Source: Thermodesulfobacteriota bacterium
Lineage (GTDB): Bacteria; Desulfobacterota; Desulfobacteria; Desulfobacterales; JAUWMJ01
DNA length: 51,435 nt
Assembly (NCBI GenBank): GCA_034189135.1
Contig: JAXHVO010000031.1
Location: forward strand, 1 to 51,435
Direction: 5' to 3'
Shown: positions 34,716 through 42,777 of the stretch, piece after piece
Layout of the letters: every line of letters begins with the position of its first letter
Position numbering within the stretch: the first letter of the stretch is position 1
Notes under the pieces: model-generated
Databases searched by the model: none
What the model was told of the DNA's origin: nothing
What the model saw: the letters and a program-made list of their open reading frames with translations, nothing else
Program-made: the position numbers and the translations under genes

Positions 34716-35670
34716 AAAAACCGGAATTCATTTTTTATTCGACTATACGCCAAAATCTCAATTTATGAAAAAGGGCAATAAAGACGATTTCGACGGAACG
34801 ACGATTAATTTTAAAATGTATAACACCGGGGCAAAAGAGTTTTCCGAAATCATCCAAGCTTTAAAAGAAATATTTAAAGCCGAGATCTCAATCGGGATCC
34901 CGCCGGCGACGGCCGAAGATAACAACATTCAAAGGATTTGCGATAAAGATATTTATTTTGAAGCCACCAAAGAAAGAAAAAAGCGCCACAAAACAACCAT
35001 AAAACTGAACGTCAAAAAAGAAACCGATCGATTAAAGATCAAGCGAACCCGGAAAAAAATAAACCGGGCTATTTTGTGTGATGATATTGCCACCACCGGG
35101 CACACCATGAACATTTACTCAAAAATTGCCATCAATTCCGGCGTGGGCGAAGTAATACCCTTTGCGATCGCACACAAAAAGGCAGCCAAAACATATCAAC
35201 ATGGAATTTATTTAACCGAAAAGCAGGACATTTACGATCTTAAACGTATAGCGGAACTTTTGAGCCTTTCACAAAGGCGCGTCCAACAATTAGTTAAAGA
35301 TCGGGTTTTGCCCAGGCCGAACAAAAGGGAATTCGACATGGCCGGCTGTGTTTTTGGCTATGTTAAATTTTTACGGGACCGCGCCGGCGGCAATGGCGAT
35401 TTATCGTTGAACGAAGAGCGCGCAAGGTTGGCAGCGGCACAAGCAAATTTGCAGGAATTAAAGATTGCCCAATTAAAAGGCGAATTAATCCCGGCCGATA
35501 AAATAGCCGAAACCTGGAGCCGAATTATCACCGCTGCAAAGATGCAGTTTTTAGCCTTGCCAGATCGGTTGGCTCAAATGCTTGAAACTGCATCCACAGC
35601 CAATGCCCGCCGGATCGTAATTGATGCAGAAATTAAAAACATTCTGGAAGCTTTAGCAGATGGAAAATAA
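34690..35670 (+). CDS. Phosphoribosyltransferase-terminase small subunit fusion
   Basis: 326 residues in one uninterrupted frame. The N-terminal part (about 1-170) resembles ComF-like phosphoribosyltransferases: EISIGIPPATAED, a long basic helix, then the PRPP-binding loop AILCDDIATTGHT (about residues 127-140) and GEVIPFAIAHKK. The C-terminal part (about 180-326) is a Nu1-like small terminase: HTH DLKRIAELLSLSQRRVQQLVKDRVLP followed by a long helix (AARLAAAQANLQELKIAQLKGELIP-type) and DRLAQML. The second part would recognise phage DNA and assemble with the large subunit encoded next (overlap 11 nt). No separate start for it is seen. GAGGAAA lies upstream of the ATG at 34690. Confidence 0.8.
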   Translation: MLYDLWKSRKTGIHFLFDYTPKSQFMKKGNKDDFDGTTINFKMYNTGAKEFSEIIQALKEIFKAEISIGIPPATAEDNNIQRICDKDIYFEATKERKKRHKTTIKLNVKKETDRLKIKRTRKKINRAILCDDIATTGHTMNIYSKIAINSGVGEVIPFAIAHKKAAKTYQHGIYLTEKQDIYDLKRIAELLSLSQRRVQQLVKDRVLPRPNKREFDMAGCVFGYVKFLRDRAGGNGDLSLNEERARLAAAQANLQELKIAQLKGELIPADKIAETWSRIITAAKMQFLALPDRLAQMLETASTANARRIVIDAEIKNILEALADGK

Positions 35671-37552
35671 TATACAAACGATTGATGCAACACAAAACCT
35701 TGATTTCTTAGCGGCCCGAATGCTTAACACCTGGCGTCCGGCCAAACCCATCACCGGCACCAAATGGGCTGAATCCAACCGAGTTTTGTCCAAAGAAAAC
35801 TGCCCGCTTCCCGGGCCTTACCGGGTGGCGGTCACGCCGTATATTGAAGAGATCCTAAATTGCGTGATGGATCCGATGATTGAGAAAGTGGTCTGTCAGA
35901 AATCGGCCCAGGTGGCCTGGACGGATGGAGTGGTAAATAACTGTGTGGGTTATTATGTGGATCATGAGCCATCGCCGATGCTGATCCTTTTCCCTACCAG
36001 CAAAATGGCGGAAAGATACAGCAAGGAAAAACTGGCGCCAATGATCCGGGATTGTATAGCATTGCGGGGAAAAATTGCCGAACCGAAATCAAGAGATTCG
36101 GGCAATACCATTTTATCAAAAAATTTTACCGGCGGGCATCTTGAACTGATAGGCTCGAACGCTCCGGCCAATCTTTCCATGTCACCGATACGGATCGTTA
36201 TTGTCGAGGAACCGGACCGGTGCGCGGCCAATGCAGGCGGTGAGGGGAATTCGCTTAAAATCGCTTTTGAGCGCACCAAGGCTTTTCATAATCGCAAGAT
36301 TATTCTAGGCGGATCTCCGACAATCAAGGGGCTATCTGAAATCGAGCGCGAAATGAAATTGACCGATCAGAGAAGGTTTTTAATACCCTGCCCGATATGC
36401 GGGGAATACCAGGAACTAAAATGGTCGTCAGTGGTATGGGACAAAAAACCCGGGCGGAATCATCTCGTTTATGATGACTATTTGCCTGAATCGGCCATGC
36501 TGCGCTGTATTAGCTGTGAAAAGGAATTCAGCAACGCGGAGAAAAACGAACAGCTTTCCAGGGGAATATGGCACCCGACCGCAGAATTCACCGGGGCAGC
36601 CGGATTTTATTTATCTGAACTGTTGTCCCCTCTTCCAAATTCCAAGCTTTCTGACATCGCTAAAAAATTTCTTGAAGCGAGAAAAGAATTAAAAGCCGGA
36701 AATGAACTTTTAATGATCACTTTTATAAATACTGCCCTGGGCGAAACATGGGAAGAAAAAGGCGAAGGCATTGAACAGCGGGACATTATCGAACGCGTGG
36801 AAACCTACCGCAAAAACGCCATCGATCCCGGGATATTGGCCATTACTTCTGCGGTTGATGTCCAGGACGATCGCCTTGAATGCGAAATTGTTGGTTGGGG
36901 AATGGGGGAAGAATCCTGGTCCCTGGACTATTTAATAATCGAAGGGGATCCGGAACAACCCGGAGTATGGAAAAAACTTGATAAAGTTTTAGAGCGCACG
37001 TTCAAGCGATCCGGCGCCTTGCTCAAAATAGCCTGTATGTGCGTTGACTCCGGAGCGCACACCAACGCCGTTTATAAATATGTTTTACCGCGCCAGGTCC
37101 GCAGGGTTTATGCCATAAAAGGTAAAAGCACCGAGGGGGATCCCATTGTCGGCAGACCATCAAGGCGATCGATCATGAAGGGTTTAAAACTTTATCCGGT
37201 CGGCACAGATACAGCCAAAACCGCTGTTTATGGTCGATTAAAGGTTGAAAAGCCCGGCCCCGGGTATTGCCATTTTCCGGATCACTATCCGGATGAATAT
37301 TTTAAACAGCTTACCGCAGAAGAACTTGTTACCCGATATGTTAGAGGCGTCACCAAACGGGTATGGAAGAAAAAGCGGCCACGAAATGAGGCTCTTGATT
37401 TAAGGGTTTACAACCTGGCAGCGCTCAATATCTTAAATCCCAATTTCAAAGTTCTACAAGCCAAGGCAGAAAAGGTCAAGAAAGAGAAACCGAAAGATTC
37501 CATGCGGGCACCCAGGCCCCGCAGACGAAAAAACTTTGTAACCAATTATTGA
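35660..37552 (+). CDS. Phage terminase large subunit, GpA family
   Basis: 630 residues. The ATPase domain has a Walker A-like QKSAQVAWTDG (about residue 79) and Walker B IVIVEEPDRC (about 176). Two CxxC pairs (CPICGE near 243 and CISCEK near 283) are typical of the GpA/lambda family. The C-terminal nuclease domain contains SAVDVQDDRLECEIVGWG and CVDSGAHTNAVYKY. It cuts and translocates phage DNA into the prohead. Its start overlaps the end of the small-subunit fusion. Confidence 0.95.
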   Translation: MENNIQTIDATQNLDFLAARMLNTWRPAKPITGTKWAESNRVLSKENCPLPGPYRVAVTPYIEEILNCVMDPMIEKVVCQKSAQVAWTDGVVNNCVGYYVDHEPSPMLILFPTSKMAERYSKEKLAPMIRDCIALRGKIAEPKSRDSGNTILSKNFTGGHLELIGSNAPANLSMSPIRIVIVEEPDRCAANAGGEGNSLKIAFERTKAFHNRKIILGGSPTIKGLSEIEREMKLTDQRRFLIPCPICGEYQELKWSSVVWDKKPGRNHLVYDDYLPESAMLRCISCEKEFSNAEKNEQLSRGIWHPTAEFTGAAGFYLSELLSPLPNSKLSDIAKKFLEARKELKAGNELLMITFINTALGETWEEKGEGIEQRDIIERVETYRKNAIDPGILAITSAVDVQDDRLECEIVGWGMGEESWSLDYLIIEGDPEQPGVWKKLDKVLERTFKRSGALLKIACMCVDSGAHTNAVYKYVLPRQVRRVYAIKGKSTEGDPIVGRPSRRSIMKGLKLYPVGTDTAKTAVYGRLKVEKPGPGYCHFPDHYPDEYFKQLTAEELVTRYVRGVTKRVWKKKRPRNEALDLRVYNLAALNILNPNFKVLQAKAEKVKKEKPKDSMRAPRPRRRKNFVTNY

Positions 37553-37553
37553 C

Positions 37554-37766
37554 ATGCCAACAAATAAAAAAATTCTAATCGGCCAAAATGAAATAATGGA
37601 TTATATTGGCATAAAATCAGTTGAACTGTTTGTAAATTTTATCAGATCCGGAATGCCTGCAAAAAAAATCAATGACCGCTGGTATGCCCACGGTGAAAAT
37701 CTGGATGAATATTTTAAACGTCTTACAAAAGTAAGGAATAAATCAGTCCCGTCAGCGACAAAATAG
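37554..37766 (+). CDS. Small MerR/excisionase-like HTH protein
   Basis: 70 residues. IGQNEIMDYIGIKSVELFVNFIRSGMPAKKINDRWYAHGENLDEYFKRLT-type layout: a helix, HTH pair, wing (NDRWYAHG) and a C-terminal helix, as in MerR-like or Nu1-like DNA-binding domains. It follows the terminase gene by 1 nt and may be an extra DNA-recognition subunit or a local regulator; the function is not known. A 7-bp palindrome (TGATTGT-ACA-ACAATCA) lies just downstream at 37784-37800. Confidence 0.65.
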   Translation: MPTNKKILIGQNEIMDYIGIKSVELFVNFIRSGMPAKKINDRWYAHGENLDEYFKRLTKVRNKSVPSATK

Positions 37767-37783
37767 TTTTCGTTAGACGGAGA

Positions 37784-38024
37784 TGATTGTACAACAATCA
37801 ACATTAAGATTTACTTGACTAACCACCCACCAATAATGATATCTTTATTTGAGGCCAAGTCTGGATATTCTCAATATATCTGTAGTCTCGTTTTTTTTGT
37901 TTCAAGAATTTGTCACCAATTTAATGGTTGATAGAAATTGACTATTTTTTTTGTCCCAATTAGGGTATTAACGAGACGTCTATTTAACATGCCCATATGG
38001 AACATAAACGAGATGTTTATTGAA
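37784..38024. promoter_or_regulatory. Upstream region of cargo block: palindrome and direct repeats
   Basis: The 289-bp gap between the HTH gene and the DUF2971 gene contains a perfect inverted repeat TGATTGT-ACA-ACAATCA (37784-37800) and a pair of near-identical 17-mers, ACGAGACGTCTATTTAA at 37971-37987 and ACGAGATGTTTATTGAA at 38008-38024 (37-bp period). GTTAGAC at 37771 and GTTAGGA at 38031 resemble integron core sites. The region is AT-rich and unlike the neighbouring phage DNA. Confidence 0.4.
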
Positions 38025-38055
38025 TAACAATGTTAGGAATTGCCTTAGGCTAACC

Positions 38056-38916
38056 ATGCTGATGACACCAAAATTAGAGGCACATTTAAGCGTTGCACCA
38101 CCAGCCAAGCTGTACCACTACACCTCAACGGAAGCATTTCGTTGCATTGTGGAACATAAAAAGATTTGGGCAACCGACGCATTTTATATGAATGACAACC
38201 AAGAGATTCTGCATGCGTTAAACTTGTTTCAAGAGACATGCAGATCTCTTGCCAAAAGTAAAGTCGATCATGAGCTTGCCTTTTTAGAAAAGCTACTTGG
38301 CGAGTTGAATTTTCAGAAAACAGATCAGCCACATATCTTTACAGTGAGCTTCTCAGCAAGCCGGGACCAGCTAAGTCAATGGCGCGCATATACGAGAAAT
38401 GGCGGATACGCACTTGCATTTAATGGGGATGCCTTGTCGCATGTCGCAGACACTCAGGGGTATCGACTTGTTAAGTGTGTATATCAACAGAAAGAAAAAA
38501 TTCAGCTCATTGAAGAATACTTAGATGCAAAGTTAAGCGTATCCGCGGTGGATCCAGATATATTAGCAGTAACTACAGCAATTGATTTTCTGGAAATAGC
38601 TGCAATGATGAAGCATCAAGGGTTTGCTGAAGAGAATGAGTGGAGGTTGATATCAACAAGTAGCCGCCTAAAGGTTGAGAACATAGAGTATCGCAGCGCA
38701 TTGAGATACCTAATTCCCTATCTGGAGGTCGATATCGGCACTACTAATATCCCGCAGCTTAACGACCCAAGAGATTACATCGGAATCAACGAGGTGCTTG
38801 TAGGACCAGTCCCAGAGCCAGAGTTGTCATGGCGATCCTGTATGCAATTACTTCAAGATCGCATGATTTTTTTTGAACAAATCACCCCTTCAAGCACCCC
38901 CTTTAGGGCGAGCTAG
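38056..38916 (+). CDS. DUF2971 family protein (cargo gene 1)
   Basis: 286 residues. DUF2971 features are KLYHYTSTEAFRCIVEHKKIWATDAFYMNDNQE near the N-terminus, FTVSFSASRDQLSQWRAYTRNGGYALAF in the middle and ENEWRLI near residue 200. The family is common in phages, plasmids and integron cassettes; its biochemical role is not known to me, and some contexts suggest defence or toxin-like roles. The ATG at 38056 is chosen; an upstream TTG would add 12 residues. Composition is more AT-rich than the phage genes around it. Confidence 0.7.
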   Translation: MLMTPKLEAHLSVAPPAKLYHYTSTEAFRCIVEHKKIWATDAFYMNDNQEILHALNLFQETCRSLAKSKVDHELAFLEKLLGELNFQKTDQPHIFTVSFSASRDQLSQWRAYTRNGGYALAFNGDALSHVADTQGYRLVKCVYQQKEKIQLIEEYLDAKLSVSAVDPDILAVTTAIDFLEIAAMMKHQGFAEENEWRLISTSSRLKVENIEYRSALRYLIPYLEVDIGTTNIPQLNDPRDYIGINEVLVGPVPEPELSWRSCMQLLQDRMIFFEQITPSSTPFRAS

Positions 38917-38968
38917 TTGTAAGATCTATGGACGTAAGCAATAGCATTCCTTACCTCGAACGTTAGCT
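38911..38968 (+). other. Weak attC-like site 1
   Basis: AGCTAGT at 38911-38917 and GTTAGCT at 38962-38968 are partly complementary, with GTAAG (38919-38923) pairing with CTTAC (38950-38954) inside. It sits between two cargo genes and overlaps the DUF2971 stop codon. The core site deviates from GTTRRRY at one position, so this is a weak candidate. Confidence 0.35.
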
Positions 38969-38997
38969 GCTAAACTATACGCCATAAAAAATTATTC

Positions 38998-39573
38998 ATG
39001 GGAAATTTTATGAACTTTCTTGCAGGCATATTTGGAAATAGCAAAAAACAGCTTGGAAAAGTAGCAGCTCATCTCATACCAAGGCTACAGGAAGTTAGAG
39101 AAAGGTGGACAGAATACTGTGTGGCACTATTAAATGAAATGGGAGTTTCACCAGCAAGAACCATACTCTCAGAAGATGGTTTAGCTTGTGTTGCTGCCTT
39201 TCAGTATTTCATGTTCACCCAACTTGCCCATGAAAAAAAATATATCAAAACTGCAAAAAGAGAAGAATTTTTCAATCTAATTGCTAACATGATAATCCAT
39301 GAGAATAATATTGCCAGAGACGCCTTCATATCCAAGCTCAAGTCCTTCGACGAAACAACCGAAACATCACAGCTTATTTTTATTTTAGCAGAGTGCGTAG
39401 CTAAGGATCTTGTTGGGAAGGAAGCTGTCTTAGGTGAGTCAGTGGCACTATCATCTAATGTAAATCTCCTTATTGTCATGACCAAAATGATTTCAGCTGA
39501 ATCATTCAGGGATTTTAAAACTGCAAAGGAATTCGAGAACATATATGACACCATGTTTAACCCTAACACGTAA
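38998..39573 (+). CDS. All-helical orphan protein (cargo gene 2)
   Basis: 191 residues, not recognised. The sequence is almost entirely helix-forming, with an amphipathic N-terminus (MNFLAGIFGNSKKQLGKVAAHL). No signal peptide, membrane helix or enzyme motif. The gene stands alone in 5' and 3' AT-rich DNA and ends 12 nt before an attC-like site. The product of the next gene has a similar length and an N-terminus of the same type (MFRKLRSLFSSSK), so the two may be distant relatives. Confidence 0.6.
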   Translation: MGNFMNFLAGIFGNSKKQLGKVAAHLIPRLQEVRERWTEYCVALLNEMGVSPARTILSEDGLACVAAFQYFMFTQLAHEKKYIKTAKREEFFNLIANMIIHENNIARDAFISKLKSFDETTETSQLIFILAECVAKDLVGKEAVLGESVALSSNVNLLIVMTKMISAESFRDFKTAKEFENIYDTMFNPNT

Positions 39574-39585
39574 ACCCAAAAATAC

Positions 39586-39659
39586 AGCTAACAAAGCCAT
39601 CTCAGAGTTACTGGCAGGGCAATGTGGCTTTGACTTTTCGATTTACCTTAACGTTAGGC
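39586..39659 (+). other. attC-like recombination site 2 (VCR-like)
   Basis: A 74-nt imperfect inverted repeat right after cargo gene 2. It starts with AGCTAACAAAGCC, has CAAAGCC (39592-39598) exactly complementary to GGCTTTG (39626-39632), and ends in AACGTTAGGC, containing the integron core consensus GTTRRRY at 39653-39659. The first part resembles the Vibrio cholerae repeats (TAACAAACGCC...GGCGTTT) in order and spacing. The next gene's ribosome binding site begins shortly after it, as in cassette arrays. Confidence 0.55.
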
Positions 39660-39686
39660 ATCGAATATCGGATCGGAGATTCTCTC

Positions 39687-40292
39687 ATGTTCAGAAAACT
39701 AAGGAGTCTATTTTCATCAAGTAAAGATGTCCCAACACCTCAAGAGAAAGCAAAAGCTGTATACTTTGTTTTAATTTCACAAGGAAGAGCTATAATCCGA
39801 GATATTCTTTACTCCGCCCCAGATCAATTTAAGGATTCTGAAGACTATAAGGCTTTTCTGGGAAACGAAATTGGCGTAATAATGTGTTTACACTCTACGC
39901 ATGAAGGCTATGAACGTTTTTTCGCAGATAGGCAGGAAAGTAAATTATTTGTTGCCACTCTATCTTCGTTATTTAAACATCATCTGAAAATATCTTGGGA
40001 GGTCTTTGAACTTTACGTCAGTCTCGGGGAAAATCATGAAAAGCCTGACAAAATATTTATGGACATCTTTACTAGTCGTATAGTTGCTTTTCTTAACCAA
40101 GACGATGAGGCCTTTACCAAAAAAGAAAAAACTTTATTTTACGCGCGGCATCCGGAATCATTAATCTATGCGGAATACTATGTTGCGATCTTTGAATCGG
40201 TTTGCCGAATTCTGAATGAATATGCTGAGGAATCCGCAAATATTAGAAAAATACGTGAAATGGCAAATGAGCTAGATGAATGTCTCAAATGA
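39687..40292 (+). CDS. All-helical orphan protein (cargo gene 3)
   Basis: 201 residues, not recognised. Mostly helical, rich in aromatic residues and Glu; an amphipathic basic N-terminus (MFRKLRSLFSSSKDVPTPQEK). No catalytic motif or export signal seen. A GGAG site lies 9 nt upstream of the ATG at 39687, between that codon and the attC-like core. Its 3' end is followed by another attC-like repeat. Small orphan genes in this form are typical of integron cassettes. Confidence 0.6.
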   Translation: MFRKLRSLFSSSKDVPTPQEKAKAVYFVLISQGRAIIRDILYSAPDQFKDSEDYKAFLGNEIGVIMCLHSTHEGYERFFADRQESKLFVATLSSLFKHHLKISWEVFELYVSLGENHEKPDKIFMDIFTSRIVAFLNQDDEAFTKKEKTLFYARHPESLIYAEYYVAIFESVCRILNEYAEESANIRKIREMANELDECLK

Positions 40293-40333
40293 TGTCTTTC
40301 ATTATTCAAACTTTATATTAAAGAGCTTTCTGT

Positions 40334-40409
40334 GGCTAACAACAGCTGCAACCTGAACTGGCTTTTCCTTTGGCGTTCCTAAACCAGCCGGTTAAGCTGA
40401 AATTTAGAA
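40334..40409 (+). other. attC-like site 3, core decayed
   Basis: GGCTAAC at 40334-40340 is followed by CAGCTGCAACC, which pairs with GGTTAAGCTG (40390-40399) with one extra base on one side; extrahelical bases of this kind are a mark of attC sites. Inside, AACTGGCT pairs with AGCCGGTT. The final core expected near 40403 reads TTTAGAA instead of GTTRRRY. It follows cargo gene 3. Confidence 0.45.
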
Positions 40410-40560
40410 TCTCCCACATATACAAACTTTCGGAGACTCCTCAAAAGTTGTGATATTTTATTGTCAATTGAAGTTTTAACTTAATTTCCAATTCTGTCAA
40501 ATCAAGTATAGGCCAAGGCAAATAGGCCTTATCCCAAAAACCCTGTCAATTCATTTAAGC

Positions 40561-40604
40561 ACCGGTTTCTTACCGGTTTCGTACCGGTTTCGTACCGGTT
40601 TTAC
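40561..40604 (+). repeat. Four tandem 11-bp repeats (ACCGGTTTCGT)
   Basis: Four units in a row: ACCGGTTTCTT, ACCGGTTTCGT, ACCGGTTTCGT, ACCGGTTTTAC. Each contains the palindrome ACCGGT at an 11-bp period, about one helical turn, so a protein could bind all copies on one face. They lie 10 nt before the terminator-like hairpin in front of the gpW-like gene. Confidence 0.7.
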
Positions 40605-40613
40605 CTTTTTAGC

Positions 40614-40657
40614 AAAAACCCCGTGTTATGTTTTCCCAAAATTTCACGGGGTTTTTT
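40614..40657 (+). terminator. Terminator-like hairpin directly abutting a start codon
   Basis: AAACCCCGTG (40616-40625) pairs with CACGGGGTTT (40645-40654), followed by TTT and immediately by the ATG at 40658. It has the form of a Rho-independent terminator, but the right arm also contains the CACGGGG that would serve as ribosome binding site for the next gene. It may stop cargo-block transcripts or control translation. Confidence 0.65.
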
Positions 40658-41203
40658 ATGACCGATATTCCAACCAAAGAACCATTGTCATTTCGCGCGG
40701 GCGATACCGTCAAGTGGAAAAAATCACTTGACGATTACCCGGCCACGTCCTGGACGCTCAAATATTTCCTGGTTATTCAATCCGATCAAAAAATTATTAC
40801 CGCATCACCCGACGGGACTGATTTTCTAATCACCATCACCGCCGCGGCATCTGCCGGCTACGTGGTCGGGCGCTATTCTTACCAGGCGCGTGTTGAGAAT
40901 GTCGGCGGAGATAAAACCACGGTCGGAGATGGCATCGTTAAAGTCAAACCGAATTTAGAGTTGGCGACCGCCGGTGCGGATTACAGATCCCACGTCAAAG
41001 CCGTTTTAGATGCGTTGGAAGCGACTATTTTGGGAAAAGCTTCCAGCGACCAGCTTTCATACTCGATTGCCGGCCGATCACTGTCAAAATTATCTCCGGA
41101 AGAACTGATTGCCTGGCGGGATCATTACCGGGCGGAATATCTCAGGGAAGAACGAAAGGCCGGACGTGGCCGCCCGCAAAAAATAAAGGTTCAGTTTCCA
41201 TGA
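40658..41203 (+). CDS. Phage protein with gpW-like C-terminal region
   Basis: 181 residues. The N-terminal half is beta-rich (LSFRAGDTVKWKKSLDDYP, TDFLITITAAASAGYVVGRYSYQARV) and not recognised. The C-terminal part (about 110-170: VLDALEATILGKASSDQL, SYSIAGRSLSKLSPEELIAWRDHYRAEYLRE) is like small head-tail joining proteins of the gpW type, which follow terminase and precede portal in lambda-like phages, as here. The ATG at 40658 is preferred; the ATG at 40628 lies in the loop of the hairpin. Its stop overlaps the portal start. Confidence 0.65.
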   Translation: MTDIPTKEPLSFRAGDTVKWKKSLDDYPATSWTLKYFLVIQSDQKIITASPDGTDFLITITAAASAGYVVGRYSYQARVENVGGDKTTVGDGIVKVKPNLELATAGADYRSHVKAVLDALEATILGKASSDQLSYSIAGRSLSKLSPEELIAWRDHYRAEYLREERKAGRGRPQKIKVQFP

Positions 41204-42777
41204 ATATGTTTCAAGGAAAAACAGTAGGTGAACATCTGGACAGCTTCAACCGGATCATATCGGCAGTTCGTAAATATGCGACAAAAGCCAATCAGTCATT
41301 GACGTTCAGGAAATTAAGGCCGGAACTGCGACGAAATCGACACCGGAGAAACTATACGGCAGCCGAAAACCATCGGTTGTTAAAAGATTGGCCCACCACT
41401 GGCGGTACCGCTGATGCTGAAATTTACTCAGCACTCAGGCCGCTTAGAATCCGCAGCCGGCACCTGGCCAAAAACAACGATTATGCCAAACGCTTTTTTA
41501 ATTTGCTGAAAACCAACGTGGTCGGACCCAAGGGCATCGGACTGCAGGCCCGCGCCAAAAACGACCGCGGCGAGCTGGATGAATCCGACAACAATCACCT
41601 GGAAAACGAATGGCGAAACTGGGGCAAAAAAGGCGTTTGCACCGTGGACGGCAAGCTTTCCCTGGTCGACTGCCAGAAACTGTTTATGGAAACCGTGGCC
41701 CGGGACGGCGAGGCGGTTGTGCGTAAAATAAGAAACTGGCCGGGAAACCGCTTTAAGTTCGCCCTGCAGTTTATCGAGCCGGACTTTCTGGATCACGAAT
41801 TAAATAAAACGCTGCCCAACGGAAACACCATTCGCCTGGGCGTCGAATTCAACCAATGGCGTCAGCCGGTGGCGTATCATTTCAAAAAACAATCGGCGGC
41901 GTTAAATATCTTCAGCGAAAGCGCAAATGTTTACGACCGTCACGAACGGATCCCTGCCGGTGATATCATCCATGAATTTATTGTGGATCGCATCGGTCAG
42001 AGCCGCGGCGTCCCCTGGCTGCATACCGCCGGTAAGCGCCTGCACATGCTGGGGGGCTATGAAGAGGCCGAAGTTGTTGCCGCTCGTACCGCAGCGGCAA
42101 AGATGGGTTTTTTCAAGTCGGATACCGGAGAAGAGTATGTCGGCGACGAAGAGGATCCCGAGGATACCACCCAGGCCCCGGTGATGAATGCCGAGCCGGG
42201 TACCTTTGAAGAACTGCCGGCGGGTATGGATTTTGTCAAATGGGATCCGGACCATCCCACCAGCGCTTTTGAAGCCTTTGTGCTGGCGATTTTACGCGGC
42301 GCGGCAGCCGGGTTGAACGTGTCTTATGTCAGCCTGGCCAATGATTTACGCGGCGTTTCCTACAGTTCCATCCGCCAGGGCGCACTGGACGAACGGGACG
42401 GCTGGCGCACCCTTCAGGGATGGCTGGTCGAGCATTTTTTGGCCGATATCTGGGAAAATTGGCTCACCATGGGGTTGACCTCCGGAGCGTTGAACCTGCC
42501 GCCGCGAAAATTCGATAAATTCAACTCGGTGATCTGGCAACCGCGGGGCTGGCAATGGGTAGATCCCAAAAAAGACGGTGACGCCAACGAACGCGACGTG
42601 GTGAACGGTTTTCGCTCGCCGCAGATTATCGCCGGCGAACAGGGCCATGACCTGATCGAAGTATATGAGCAGATCGCAGCAGCCAAGGAACTGGCTGAAA
42701 AATACGGTTTGCAATTAGGTATATTCAACGGGGGCAAAAATGAGCAAAAAATCATCGCAGAAATCGACCACGATTAA
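41200..42777 (+). CDS. Phage portal protein, lambda family
   Basis: 525 residues. Lambda gpB-type portal features: RIRSRHLAKNNDYAKRFFNLLKTNVVGPKGIGLQ, EAVVRKIRNWPGNRFKFALQFIEPDFLDHEL, IHEFIVDRIGQSRGVPWLHTA and LRGAAAGLNVSYVSLANDLRGVSYSSIRQG. It forms the dodecameric DNA entry ring at one vertex. The start overlaps the previous stop by 4 nt (ATGA), and its 3' end overlaps the protease-capsid gene by 38 nt. Confidence 0.95.
   Translation: MNMFQGKTVGEHLDSFNRIISAVRKYATKANQSLTFRKLRPELRRNRHRRNYTAAENHRLLKDWPTTGGTADAEIYSALRPLRIRSRHLAKNNDYAKRFFNLLKTNVVGPKGIGLQARAKNDRGELDESDNNHLENEWRNWGKKGVCTVDGKLSLVDCQKLFMETVARDGEAVVRKIRNWPGNRFKFALQFIEPDFLDHELNKTLPNGNTIRLGVEFNQWRQPVAYHFKKQSAALNIFSESANVYDRHERIPAGDIIHEFIVDRIGQSRGVPWLHTAGKRLHMLGGYEEAEVVAARTAAAKMGFFKSDTGEEYVGDEEDPEDTTQAPVMNAEPGTFEELPAGMDFVKWDPDHPTSAFEAFVLAILRGAAAGLNVSYVSLANDLRGVSYSSIRQGALDERDGWRTLQGWLVEHFLADIWENWLTMGLTSGALNLPPRKFDKFNSVIWQPRGWQWVDPKKDGDANERDVVNGFRSPQIIAGEQGHDLIEVYEQIAAAKELAEKYGLQLGIFNGGKNEQKIIAEIDHD

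Noticed and set aside
37771-38037. A fourth, gene-less cassette between GTTAGAC (37771) and GTTAGGA (38031)
   Set aside because: The two heptamers resemble core sites, but I could not find inverted partners to build an attC stem, and the second lacks the final pyrimidine.
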